Translations under genes and position numbers: made by a program | Notes under the pieces: model-generated | What the model was told of the DNA's origin: nothing | Databases searched by the model: none | What the model saw: only the letters and a program-made list of their open reading frames with translations | DNA from: Nyssa sinensis | Lineage: Eukaryota; Streptophyta; Magnoliopsida; Cornales; Nyssaceae | NCBI GenBank assembly: GCA_008638375.1 | Contig: CM018046.1 | Coordinates: forward strand, 46,721,206 to 46,785,205 | DNA length: 64,000 bases | Direction: 5' to 3' | Part shown: piece after piece, positions 23,821 through 34,601 of the stretch | Position numbering within the stretch: the stretch's first letter is position 1 | How the letters are laid out: every line of letters starts with the position of its first letter

Positions 23821-24413
23821 CGATGCTGTACTCTTTGGCTGTAGCTGACTTTGACCTTCTGCGACCTGAAGAACACTCAAAAAGACGATCAGAGGACTAC
23901 CGGATTGGCCCCGGCAGTAGTCACTCTAATGCTTAAGTTAATAAATTGAATTAAAAAGACTGTAATGTAAGCCAAAGAATGAGCATAAAAATAAAGCGTA
24001 CCTTTAGGATTTAACTTATAGGCAGTGGCTTTCCTAAGTTGATTAGGATTCGGATTCGGATCCATGAAAGTAGGGATTTGATTATCGAAGATAGCAGTTA
24101 CCTTGTTGGATATTGTATCAAATAGAGATAACCACGAGTGATGGTTTCCTTGTAAGAGACTGTTTCCTTATTTTCTGCTCGGTAGGGCGTTAATGCAGTG
24201 GTGAGCCTTGAATAGCGGAGAGTGCTCTGAAGGTCTGTGCTTAGACCTGTAGGCTCTGTAAGAATGTAGCTCTACTTTGTAGGCGTGTGCTCGACCCTTT
24301 AAGTTCTGTAGGTCTGTTTTGCATACTTGGCATGCTTTGGATGACCGAGCCCCTAATTGTTCTGTAGATACACGTGTCACATGGGGATTAGTTTGTCGTT
24401 TTGTGGTATATCA
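23821..24413 (-). repeat. Tat-1 5' LTR (right copy)
   Basis: 593-bp direct repeat of 15735-16320, ending TTGTGGTATATCA, followed by the gcctt duplication. Confidence 0.92.
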
Positions 24414-24418
24414 GCCTT

Positions 24419-26231
24419 GATGCTAGAAGGTCAGCTGGAGGCGAGTTCTGCAATGCAAGGGAGGTAAGGTGTGTTGAGACTTGAGAGGCAGGTGGGGGTT
24501 TTTTCTGTGTTTTGCAAGTTTGAGTTGATTGAGGGGGGATTTCATGGGCTTTTGCTGGGGTTTTTGGGCTGCAATCCTTTGTGGAGAGAAGGGGGCTGTG
24601 GGAGGAGCTGTAGGGGATGGGGGAGAGGTGGAGAGTGCCTTGGTGCTCTGGGGGGGACTTTAATGAGGTGAGATTTCCTTGTGAGAGATGGGAAGGGGGA
24701 GTGTTGACTAGGACAATGAGAGAATTTTCAGATTTTATCAACTATGAAGAATGGATGGATTTACCCATGGCGGGTAGGGTTTTCACTTAGTTCTGGGGTG
24801 GGGATGATCTGTCTAAATCTAGATTGGATAGATTTTTTACTTCCTCGGCTTGGGATGATTGTCTAGTGGCATTTCTCAAGTTTGCCTGCCCAAAGTTATG
24901 TCGGATCACTGTCTTGTGATGTTGAAATGTGGGGGCAGCAATTCAGGGAAAAGGCCCTTTCACTTCAAAAATGTGGCCGGACCATGGAGAATTTGGAGAG
25001 TTAGTGGATGGGTGGTGGAAGGGACTCTTAGCTTTGTCTTAGCCAAAAAGCTGAAGTTGGAGCTTATTAAATGGAATAGCGAGGTTTTTGGTAATTTGCA
25101 GAACCAGATTATTGAGAAGTTGGAATCCATGATATAGATATGAAGGTCCAAACAGTTGGAATTTCGAAAGGGGAAAAGTTGAGGAGGGAAGGGTTGAGAG
25201 GGGAGTTGGCCTTGCTGTTTAAAGCTGAGGAAGTCTTTTGGAGGCAAAAGTCTAGAGCTTTGTGGTTGAAGGAGGGGAACAAAAACACTAAGTTCTTCCA
25301 TAACGTAGTTAATGCCCATTACCACAGGAACAATATTTCTATGGTCAGGATTAGGGGTCAAGCCTTTAGTGATGCTTATTAGATTCAGGAAGTGATTTCA
25401 TCCTTCTATGGGGAGCAGTTTTGAGAGACCTGTGAGTGGAGACCGGGGGTGGATGACATGATTGTGAAATCCTTGGACAAAGAAGCAGTTGCAGTATTGG
25501 AAAAGCCTTTTTTGGAAGAGGAAATTGTGGCTACTTTGGATGCATGTGATGGGGACAAAGCTTAGGCCCAGATGGTTTTAGCAGGACTTTCTTCAAGCAT
25601 TGTTGGGAGACTGTCAGAGGGGATGTTTTATCTACCTTTGATTTCTTTTTCAGATTTAAGAGTTTTTGAGAAAAATCTTAATGCCTCATTCGTGGCATTG
25701 ATTCTAAAGAGAGAAGGGGTTGTGGACATCAAAGACTTTCGCCCTATTAAGCTTAATTGCATGTTTTTATAAGCTTTTGGCCAAAGTGCTCTCTATCAGG
25801 TTATGAGGGGTTCTGGGTGATGTTATTTCGAGGAGTCAGAATCCCTTTATTGGGGGTAGAAAAATTCTAGATGTAGTTCTAGTTGCCAATGAGTGTATTG
25901 ATGATAGGAAGGAGGTTACGGGTCACAAGTCTAGGGTCTGTTGTGTAAAATTGATATTGAAAAAGCATATGATCATGTTAATTGGAACTTTTTGCTTTTT
26001 ATGCTTATGAAGATAGGGTTTGGGGACAGGCGGAGGAAGTGGATTGGGGCTTGTATTTCTACAGTTTCTATGTCAGTTTTGGTGAATGGGTCTTCGATGG
26101 GTTTTTTCTAGTCTTCGAGAGGGCTAAGACAAGGGGGGTCCTTTATAGCCTTTCTTGTTTGTCATTGTGATGGAGGATTTCAGTGCTATGATGTCTTGGT
26201 TGGTTGAGGGTGGGTTAGTAAAGGGTTCTCC
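24419..26231 (+). mobile_element. LINE 2, right piece: rest of endonuclease and part of RT
   Basis: Continues from 15729. Endonuclease end: GGDFNEVRFPCERWEGG, FSDFINYEEWMDLPMAGRVF, SRLDRFF. Then the linker (WNSEVFGNLQNQIIEKLESM; KEGNKNTKFFHNVVNAHYHR) and the RT start with LDACDGDKA, KDFRPI, RKILD and [12 protein letters not shown] in shifting frames. It stops at about 26231 before the RT active-site motif, where an LTR end begins; the 3' half of the LINE is lost. Many stops. Confidence 0.8.
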
Positions 26232-26291
26232 TTTTCTTTTTTGTAGGTTCTTCTTGCCGAATCACGACTGGCGTTATTTTTTCTAGCATCA
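26232..26291 (+). repeat. Truncated 5' LTR end of the gene-capturing element
   Basis: Ends TTTTTTCTAGCATCA. Matches 54846-54911 with mostly transition differences. Abuts truncated LINE 2 directly. Confidence 0.7.
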
Positions 26292-26294
26292 GTT

Positions 26295-26312
26295 TGGTGC
26301 CGTTTGTGGGAA
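26295..26312 (+). promoter_or_regulatory. Primer-binding site of the gene-capturing element
   Basis: TGGTGCCGTTTGTGGGAA, three bases after the LTR end; one base different from the Tat-2 PBS. Confidence 0.75.
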
Positions 26313-26865
26313 CGACAGTCAACATGCTTCGTTCTCTACCACTAATATTTCTAGCTAATGATTATTTAAATTCTCTCAAGTTCAATATAAATGCTAAACA
26401 CGATTGAATCAGATTAAATCCTTGCATATCAGCGTAGAAATCAAATTCTATAGATTACCTGCAAGATTATATATATACAAATACATATTTGTATATATAA
26501 TCTCAAGATCCTTTTACATATACATACATCTATATGTATATACATATATGTCATAATCAAATCAGTACATACAATATGTATACTGATCAAATCAGAAACT
26601 ATTAATTTATGATTTTTCAGCATATTTAATCATTACACATGATTTGATTGTTTATTATTTTTTGGTGCACGAAAAGGAGCACCCATGATCTAACCCTTTT
26701 AATATTATTTCAGAAAAACCCAATTTTTTTTTTCTAATGCAAGGCTTTATGCCTGAATGGAGATGAAACTCTCTCTCTTTCTTTCCCTAAAAATATAATA
26801 ACTCTCTATATTGGCTCTCTCAAAAATATCTAAGTAACATATTTCTCTCTCCAAAAGTAGGATCA
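26313..26865. other. AT-rich leader between PBS and first captured ORF
   Basis: Non-coding, with TA/TG microsatellite-like runs (ATATATATAC, TATATGTATATACATATATG) at 26466-26550 and no recognised domain. May be a captured UTR or the element leader. Confidence 0.4.
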
Positions 26866-26869
26866 AACA

Positions 26870-27187
26870 ATGAGATCTGACGTGATGAGTGGTGTTGCAT
26901 CTATGTCGGTGTCGCCATATGTTCTGCCTGGTCAGCCTCCCAATCCGGCCATTCAACCTTACACGCCGGTGCCGAATGGCTTCCCAACCGTGCCACCACC
27001 TCCTCAAGGGATGATTCTTCCTCCTGTGGCTGAAACTCCTTGTTCTTTCTCCAAGGGTTTCTCTCTTTCTCGCAGATCTGGTCATAGCCACCGCAGCGCA
27101 ACCTGCAGATCAGGCTGCAGATTTGTTACAGAAATTGTCACTAAATTCTCAATCAAACTAATAAGCCTTCTGTTAACACAGGACTAA
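26870..27187 (+). pseudogene. Proline-rich ORF, unidentified captured fragment
   Basis: 105 codons from ATG 26870. The first about 55 residues are Pro-rich (VSPYVLPGQPPNPAIQPYTP, PNGFPTVPPPPQGMILPP) like the low-complexity tail of an RNA-binding or splicing protein. The rest (FSKGFSLSRRSGHSHRSATC) looks unrelated and may be another frame or fragment. I cannot name the source gene. Confidence 0.4.
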
Positions 27188-27257
27188 TTGAGATTGTTGA
27201 ATGACCATGACGATAGCACCATCTGCATGTCTGAAGCTTTTGAGCATAAGGACTTAG

Positions 27258-27571
27258 ATCATAACCGTCGACCGAAACTACATTGCTCACGCCAAAGAGC
27301 TCGGCAACGCTGACCACAAGGAGCCGGTGTTGTTTCAGAAGCCAACATCATCGTACTTGGAAAATGGAGGGGCAATCAAGTTCCACACCCCTTGGAATCG
27401 CTCTATCATGAGGTGGAACTTGCGGTTGAGATCAATCAAAAAGCTTGCAATGTTCCTGAGGCCATTGCCACGGACTATGTTAGAGGCTACGCACTTGCAC
27501 TGGGTGTGACTGCAAGAGAAATCCAATCTGTTGCAAAGTCTGTAGGTCTTCCATAGACTAAGGCTAAAGGG
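27258..27571 (+). pseudogene. FAHD1: FAHD1-like acylpyruvase fragment
   Basis: Plus-strand readings give IITVDRNYIAHAKELGNADH, EPVLFQKPTSSYLENGGAIK and, after a frameshift near 27380, EVELAVEINQKACNVPEA, DYVRGYALALGVTAREIQSV and AKSVGLP, then TAG where the family has Trp. This is the fumarylacetoacetate-hydrolase-fold core of plant mitochondrial FAHD1 (acylpyruvate hydrolase / oxaloacetate decarboxylase), including the metal-binding E-x-E region (HEVELAV). About 105 of roughly 220 residues are present, without introns and without either end. It is a fragment, not a gene. Confidence 0.8.
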
Positions 27572-27715
27572 CCTAACATCAATTCTAACTTGCTGGAGAG
27601 CCACAATTACCTGATTCCTTTCCAAGATAACTAGTGCTAGCACTGGAACAGCAATTGAAAGAGTGAACTTTCCGAGCTCACTGCCTCACACCACTGGCAT
27701 TTAAGTATAGCCTTC

Positions 27716-28280
27716 TGATACGCTATAAAACGTTTTGCCTCACCAAAGGTCCAAACATATATCTAAGAATCGAAGACAAGGAGGGTATACCGATGTCAAC
27801 CTCGGTATACCGACCTCGGAACAATGGAACCACTAGCGACAAAGAGAAATGACGTTAGTCTTATGATTAGACTGCTATAGCCTGACAAGCAGTAAGCACT
27901 AGCCCTGCAGGTGGTGAGCCCTAGTCCTGCGAAAAGGAGATACAAATTTTGGGACTGCTTATATAGGTACGCGTGTAAAAGGAGCCACGAATTGGATAGA
28001 CAGGATGAACTGACATCCACCGCTTGTCAGACCATTTAATGCTTCGCCAACCTATAAATACCACAAAAGAGATACGTAGAAAGGTATCTGGATCTTAACA
28101 AAAAAAAAAGATATTATCACTTCCTTATTACATCAAGTGATATTTGTTTTATTGGATCTCATTGAACCATCGGAGCGGCTACCCACCGGAGCCCTACCCG
28201 GTGGCTTTCTAATTTTACTTCTTCACAGGTTTATTCATAGCGACGGTCAAGTCCTCAACGAGCCAAAAACTGCAGCATCA
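27716..28280 (+). repeat. Tat-2 5' LTR
   Basis: TGATACGCTATAAAACG to CTGCAGCATCA. A TATA box TATAAATA at about 28053-28060 marks the probable transcription start region. Confidence 0.95.
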
Positions 28281-28283
28281 GCT

Positions 28284-28301
28284 TGGCGCCGTTTGTGGGA
28301 A
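28284..28301 (+). promoter_or_regulatory. Tat-2 primer-binding site
   Basis: TGGCGCCGTTTGTGGGAA, three bases after the LTR. This is the Tat/Ogre-type PBS; I cannot check which tRNA it pairs with. Confidence 0.85.
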
Positions 28302-28346
28302 CACAATCATCTTTCTTTCTATCATCATCTTCGTTTTTGGGTAATC

Positions 28347-30707
28347 ATGGCCTCTAACCGTCGTTCAACACCAATATCAAATCAACCGTTAGCTCCGGAT
28401 GAGGAGGTTGCAACCTCCGATCCAATACAACAACAACTCGATCAAATTCAAGATCAGATGCAGAAACAAGCTAATCAAACTCAGGGGCAACTCTTGGCCA
28501 TATCCCAAGTCTTGGCTTCTTTAACTCAAAACCCGTCGGTCCTCCCTCCTCCAGGTCTTCCTGAAAATGGAAATCTGATCCGGCCTAATTCAGGAGAAAG
28601 GCGACTAGAAGAAGGTGGTCCCAGTGTTTATCCGTTTTATTCACCGGACGTAGTTCCTGTTCGAGATGACATGCTTGGAGGACTGCCAAACATTCATCCT
28701 AATACCGTTAATTTCAGCAGAGGTAGGGTTGTTAGCCCTGCAAACTCAGGAGCTAATGCAGTGCAATCAGGCCCACCACCACAGCCGGCATCGGCTTCAC
28801 TTTAGAGACAATCAGAACATGCAGTTCCTAGTCAGAATAATCCTCAACCCACTGGACTTGAGGTCGGTATACCGGGGTTTCAACATTCTGTCCCATCCAG
28901 AGTACAAATGAGATCAGAAGAAGTTGCGGATTCAATGGGACAGGCCGCTCATGCTCGCAACGAGAATCAACCTCCTCGACAGGATGAAATAGCAAAGCTT
29001 CTTGGTAGGTTCACTACCCCCTTTACAGTCGCTATTTTAGCCGAAGAGCACCCTAGAAAGTTCATTGTTCCGAAATTCACACCTTATGAGGGGTTAGATG
29101 ATCCTGGTGATCATTTCTCCAATTATCAACATACAATGGCCCTTCATGGCGCTACCGACGCATTTTTGTGCCGTACATTCGTCACAAGTCTAAAAGGCGC
29201 AGCCTTAAGATGGTTTCACAACCTCCCTCCTAATTCAGTTCCCAACTTCTATGAGCTTAGTAGGCGTTTCCTTGATCGGTTTTTGACTAGCAGGAGAATC
29301 CGAAAGGGTCCAGAGTTTCTCTTATCCATCAAGCAACGGAAGGGAGAATCCCTCAGAGACTATATAGCTCGATTTAACTCTAAGCTAACTGAGATTACTG
29401 ATTGCGGCACAGCCTTTTTGGTGGCCGCGTTACATGCAGGTCTTTGGCCGGGGCGTTTTCACGACTCCTTGACGAAAAATCCCCTCGTAGACAGGGCATC
29501 ACTTATGGAGAGGGCAAGGAAACATATTAATTTGGAAGATACTCGGACATCCCTTCGTCTTGCCAAAGAACAAGCTCAAATGGAGGACAAGTCCCAAACG
29601 CAGCACACTAGCAATACCAACAAAAGGCAGAGAAGTCCGGACAAAAGAACTACATCCCGAAGTCAAAACCAACCCACTTCGGGACGGTTCAAAACGTACG
29701 CACCTCTGAATGTGCCGCTACCACCCCTGAATGCTACCATTGCCCAGATCTATCAGCAGGTCCGGGCACATGAAAATTTCAAGCGTCCGGAACCGTTGTT
29801 TAGTGATCCAGACACCCGAGATCGTAGTAAGTACTGTGAGTTCCACCGAGATCACGATCATACTACAGAATTTTGCAGACATCTTCAACAGGAAATCGAT
29901 CAATTGATTCGAAGGGGCCGTTTGAAAGAATTTGTTCAGCGCGATGGTGGGCAAAATCCTCAAAACCAGAAACCTCAACAACCTCGGCAGGATCCTAGGC
30001 CTCAATCCCAACGACAAGATCAAGGGTCCACTCCTAGGCCAAGCCATAGTCAGCAACCTCAACCCAATAATCACATTATTCTAGTCCTCCATGCTACCAA
30101 TTCAATCTCTGGCATATCCAGTAGAGCGAGGAAACGCTATGCTCGAAAAGCTAAGGTAGCACCATTCCCAATCCAGATCATGACGTTGGAGAAGCGTTTA
30201 AAACCCTTACCACAAATTCAATTCTCAGAGCTAGATCAAGCTGGCATACACTGTCCTCACACTGATGCGCTCGTCATCACACTGAGAGTCGCAAATTTTG
30301 ACATCCATAGAGTCTTGGTGGATACAGGTAGTTCTGCTAATATTTTATTTTATGAGCCTTTCAAACAGATGAAGCTCGGTATTTCTGACCTCAAGGCCGC
30401 CACGGCAATGATGGCTGGGTTCGATGGACATCTGAGCTCTCCCATGGGCAGTATTAACTTCCCCACAACTGTAGGAATTGACGACGCACAAAAAACCCTG
30501 ATAGCTGAATATGTGATTGTGGATTCCCGATCTCCATACAACATAATTATGGGAAGACCATGGCTCCATCAAATGGGGGCTGTCACATCCACCCTTCATC
30601 AGTGCCTCAAATACATATACAATGATCAAGGCTGTACTCTTCAAGGTTCCCAGTCGTCATCTCGAGAATGCCATGTGGTCACATTAAAAGGTAAAACCCA
30701 GCAATAG
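28347..30707 (+). pseudogene. Tat-2 gag and aspartic protease
   Basis: One frame from ATG 28347 (MASNRRSTPISNQPLAPDEE) to the TAG at 30705, interrupted by a single TAG at 28803. A Gln-rich N-terminal region comes first. The gag core follows (RKFIVPKFTPYEGLDDPGDH, LKGAALRWFHNLPPNSVPNF, YIARFNSKLTEITDCGTAFL), then a basic linker and a CCHC-like finger (KYCEFHRDHDHTTEFC, about 29830). The last part is a retropepsin with VLVDTGSSANILFYEPFK and SPYNIIMGRPWLHQMGAVTS. Gag packages element RNA and the protease cleaves the polyprotein. Protease and RT read on in the same frame through stops at 30705 and 30885. Confidence 0.9.
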
Positions 30708-30920
30708 CAATTACAGACACCTCGGAAGCTCATTATTTCTGATCTTTCTGACCAAAGTTTCCCTATGGAGTGTCTTACCGAAATCGATGAACCTTTGAGC
30801 CTGCGAGGTGTAGACAATATGGCTAAGCCAGTCCAAGAACCACTTAAAATATTGGTGGGTTTAGAGGAAGAAGAGCATTATTTGTAAATTGGTGCCGATC
30901 TATCTCTGCCAGAACAGAAC

Positions 30921-32809
30921 GTGATAATTGAATTTCTGAAAACTCATTTATCAGTCTTCGTATGGGAAACTAAAGATATGGAGGGTATTGATCCGTCCTA
31001 TATTTGCCATAAGCTAACGACAGATCCAGACTGTCACCCCATACGGCAAAAAAGACGAACATTTGCTCCAGAGAGACATAGGATAATCAATGACGAAGTT
31101 CAGAGGTTGTTGACTGCAAAGTTAATCAGAGAGGTTTTTTACCCGGAATGGCTGGCCAACATCGTCCTTGTTAAAAAGAAGAATGGTAAATGGCGAGTCT
31201 ATGTTGATTACACCGATCTGAACAAAGCTTGTCCAAAAGATAGCTTCCCTATCTCGAGAATTGATCAACTCGTTGACGCCACTGCTGGTTATGAGTTAAT
31301 GAGCTTCATGGATGCATACTCCGGATACAATCAGATTCAAATGTATCCGTCCGACCAAGAAAAAACCTCCTTCATCTTTGAACGACGTTTGTATTGTTAC
31401 AAGGTGATGCCTTTCGGCCTCAAAAATGCCGGAGCAACATATCAACGCTTGGTCAATAAAATGTTTGAACCTCTGATTGGTGATACAATGGAGGTTTACA
31501 TTGATGATATGCTAGTCAAGAGCCAGCAGAAGGAGGACCAGATTAGATATTTGAAAAAGACTTTCGACATCTTAACCAAGCACAAGATGAAGTTAAATCG
31601 ATCCAAATGTACCTTTGGGGTCAGCCGTGGGAAGTTTCTAGGTTATCTTGTCTCACATCGAGGCATCGAAGCCGACCCATCCCAGATTAAAGATTTAGCA
31701 GAACTCGAGCCCCCGAGGTCACGGAAGGATATACAAATGTTAAATGGCAGGATTTCGGCCTTAAATTGCTTCATATCCAGGTCCACGGACCGCTGTCTTC
31801 CATTCTTCAAAGCTTTGAGGGGAATAAGGTCTTGGAATGGACCTCTGAATGCGGCAAAACTTTTATGGAACTAAAACAGTATATGGCATCTCTAGAGCTA
31901 TTATCCAAACCCAGGAAAGGAGAAAAGCTCTTCTTATATCTTGCGGTATCTGATAATGCAGTAAGCTCTGCGTTACTTCGAGAAGAGAAAGGGATTCAAA
32001 AACCCATATTCTACGTGAGTAAAGCGCTTCTTGGATCAGAAAAAAGATATCCTGAGGTGGAGAAGTTGGCCTTTGCACTCATTATATCCGCCAGAAAACT
32101 CAGGCCTTATTTTCAAGCCCATTCAATTATAGTTCCGACCTCATACCCATTAAAAGCCATATTACACAAACCTGAAACTTCGGGTCGTCTTGTGAAGTGG
32201 TCGATAGAATTGGGAGAATTCGACATAATATACATACCTCGAACTGCCATTAAAGCTCAGGCTTTGGCAGATTTTATTGCTGAATTCACCCCAGCTCTAA
32301 AACAGACCTTAGATTCTAATCCGACTAGGGCAATATGGCAACTATATGTGGATGGTTCTTCAACTGATAGAGGTTCCGGAGTCGGTATTGTCCTCCGATC
32401 TCCTGATGGTATTACAGCAGAGAAGACGGTTACTTTGGGCTTCAGAGCTTTGAATAATGAAGCCGAGTATGAAGCATTAATCCTTGGTATGCAACTCGCC
32501 ATAGAACATGAGGCTCACGACCTCGAAGCCTTCTCTGATTCACAATTAGTAGTGGGCCAAGTTCTGGGTGAATTTGCAGTAAAAGACGAGAGAATGATCA
32601 AATATGCTGAACTGATAAACTCTCTCAAGCAGTCATTTGTCATTTTCTGTATTCACAAGATAGAGAGAAGACAGAACACACGAGCCGATGCCTTAGCAAA
32701 TATGGCCTCTCACCTCAGTATCGAAGGGGATTCAGAATTGTCTATCTCCTCCCGAGATCGCCCTAGTATAGACGAGGTTCAAGTTATTTACATCTCGGAA
32801 CATTGTTAG
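30921..32809 (+). pseudogene. Tat-2 reverse transcriptase and two RNase H domains
   Basis: RT: WLANIVLVKKKNGKWRVYVD, FMDAYSGYNQIQMYPSDQEK, and an intact YIDD active site near 31498-31509. A one-base shift near 31820 moves to the next frame, which holds the Gypsy RNase H (IFYVSKALLGSEKRYPEVEK). The second, plant-type RNase H follows (LYVDGSSTDRGSGVGIVL, RALNNEAEYEALILGMQLAI, FSDSQLVVGQVLGEF) with its catalytic D, E and D. The dual RNase H is diagnostic of the Tat lineage. Ends at TAG 32807. Confidence 0.9.
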
Positions 32810-34048
32810 GACTGGAGAGCTCCTATCTTCAGATACTTAAAAGATGGGCAACTTCCAACCGACAGGAATCAGGCTCTGAAACTACGGATCAGATCAACTC
32901 GATACCTAATCTTAATTGAGCAACTCTACCGAAGGTCGTACACCCAACCCCTACTGAGGTGCCTGTCTCCATAAGAGTCTAAGTATGTGCTAGCCGAGAT
33001 CCATGAAGGGATATGTGGCAATCATAATGGTAGCAGAACCATCTCACATCGAGCTTTAACCCATGGTTATTATTGGCCTGGAATGCTGAATCAAGCCAGA
33101 GAATATGTGAAGAAATGTGACAAATGCCAGCGTTTCGCTTCCTATCAACATCTACCACAACAGGAACTTACGCCCATTGCGAGTCCCTGGCCTTTTGCCC
33201 AATGGGGGATGGATATTGTGGGACCTTTTCCAAAAGCCCCTCAGAACAGGAAATATTTGTTGATCTCTATTGATTATTTCTCCAAATGGGCTGAAGCGGA
33301 ACCATTGACTCACATTACAGAAATAGATGTAAAGAATTTTACATGAAAAAATATTGTCTGTAGGTTTGGAGTACCACGAATTATCATTTCAGACAACGGC
33401 ACCCAGTTTACTGAAAAAATATTCAGAAAGTTCTGTGATGATCTCCAAATTAGTCACCATTTTTCCTCACCAGGACATCCACAGGCGAATGGGCAGGCCG
33501 AGGTGACTAATCGAATAATATTAAATGGCATCAAAAAGAGGTTAGAACGAGCAAAAGGAAAATGGGTAGAAGAGCTCCCCGGTGTACTTTAGGCCTACCG
33601 AATAACAAGGAGAATTGCCACCCAGGAAACGCCATTCTCACTTACATATGGTTCCGAGGCGGTCATTCCTGTAGAGATCGGTATGCCCACATTGAGAACG
33701 AAAGCCTTCAATCAGGAAGCTAATCATCTTCAGTTAACCAAAAACCTCGACTTACTAGAAGGAAAAAGAGAACAGGCTGCAATCAGAATGGAAGATTGCC
33801 GTCGGAAGATGGCCAAAGGTTTTAATCAGAAGGTCAAAGTTATGACATTCCAGTTAGGTGATTTGGTTCTACGAAGAATCTTCCCAAATACCAAGGAACC
33901 TACAATGGGAAAGCTATCCCCAAACTGGGAAGGACTTTACAAGGTTGTGAAAATTATTAGGCCTACGACTTATTGGTTGGAAGATATGGTGGGAAAACCG
34001 ATTCCTAGACCCTGGAATATTGAGCATCTGAGAAAATACTATCAATAA
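32810..34048 (+). pseudogene. Tat-2 integrase
   Basis: Same frame as the second RNase H. HHCC finger (IHEG, HRALTHGYYWPGM, CDKCQRF), then WGMDIVGPFPKAPQNRKYLL, SDNGTQF and ANGQAEVTNR, so all three catalytic acids (D, D, E) are present. Stops at 32971 (TAA), 33344 (TGA at a Trp position) and 33590 (TAG at a Trp position) prevent expression. The C-terminal segment (LGDLVLRRIFPNTKEPTMGK to PRPWNIEHLRKYYQ) ends at TAA 34046. No chromodomain seen, as expected for Tat. Confidence 0.9.
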
Positions 34049-34084
34049 AAGAATCCTATCTTTCAAGAAATATATCTTGTCAAC

Positions 34085-34330
34085 ACAGGTGTCTACCGAC
34101 TTGATCTATCTCAATGGCCCCTACGAGCGTGAATGCTGTAGGAATGGTCCCAAGTCAATGCTCAGGTCTACTACTCACCTGATCCATCTCAATGGCCCCT
34201 ACTAGCATAAGTGCTGTAGGTACGGCCCCAAGATACAGATACGGGTCTACAGACCTTGTTCAAATTCATAAAGCCCCTACTAGCACAACTACTATAGGTA
34301 TGGCCTCAATCAGGCCTACTGACCTGGTTT
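34085..34330 (+). repeat. Tat-2 short tandem repeat block after integrase
   Basis: Three imperfect units of roughly 85-95 bp containing CAATGGCCCCTAC ... GCTGTAGG and a CCTAC/GTAGG inverted repeat. Located where Tat-1 and the gene-capturing element have their hairpin minisatellites. Confidence 0.7.
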
Positions 34331-34601
34331 ATCTCAAAAGATTCGTACAGGCCAAGACTTGAACCAAGTTATAACTCATTGGAAATGGCCTATCAGAGAT
34401 ACGAAACCAGGTTAGATTTAAATACTTATTGGAAATGCAGTTATATCTCTTTATGATCTTTTGATTCATGCCTAAAAATCTGAAGCTCTACAAGAACAAT
34501 CATATTCTGTTGTAATTTGATTAGTTGTTAAAATATACTTCATTTCGGCATAGACAATAAAGGCATACATAACACAAAAAAAAAAAAAAAAAACACCTAA
34601 G

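Larger units (their letters stand above)
15735..24413 (-). mobile_element. Tat-1: decayed Tat-lineage Ty3/Gypsy element, minus orientation
   Basis: 8.7-kb element with LTRs 15735-16320 and 23821-24413 and a 5-bp duplication gcctt at 15730-15734 and 24414-24418. Minus-strand order is PBS, gag, protease, RT, RNase H, integrase, tandem-repeat array, PPT, LTR: the Ty3/Gypsy order (integrase last). The PBS type and the presence of a second RNase H domain (YVDGSS/NNEAEY type) point to the Tat/Ogre group. It is heavily decayed, with many stops and frameshifts and changed catalytic residues in both RT and integrase. It lies inside LINE 2. Confidence 0.93.

Noticed and set aside
28137..28346. Upstream extension of the Tat-2 gag frame into the LTR
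   Set aside because: The frame is open through the LTR end and PBS, but gag starts at ATG 28347 downstream of the PBS, as in Tat-1 and Tat-3.
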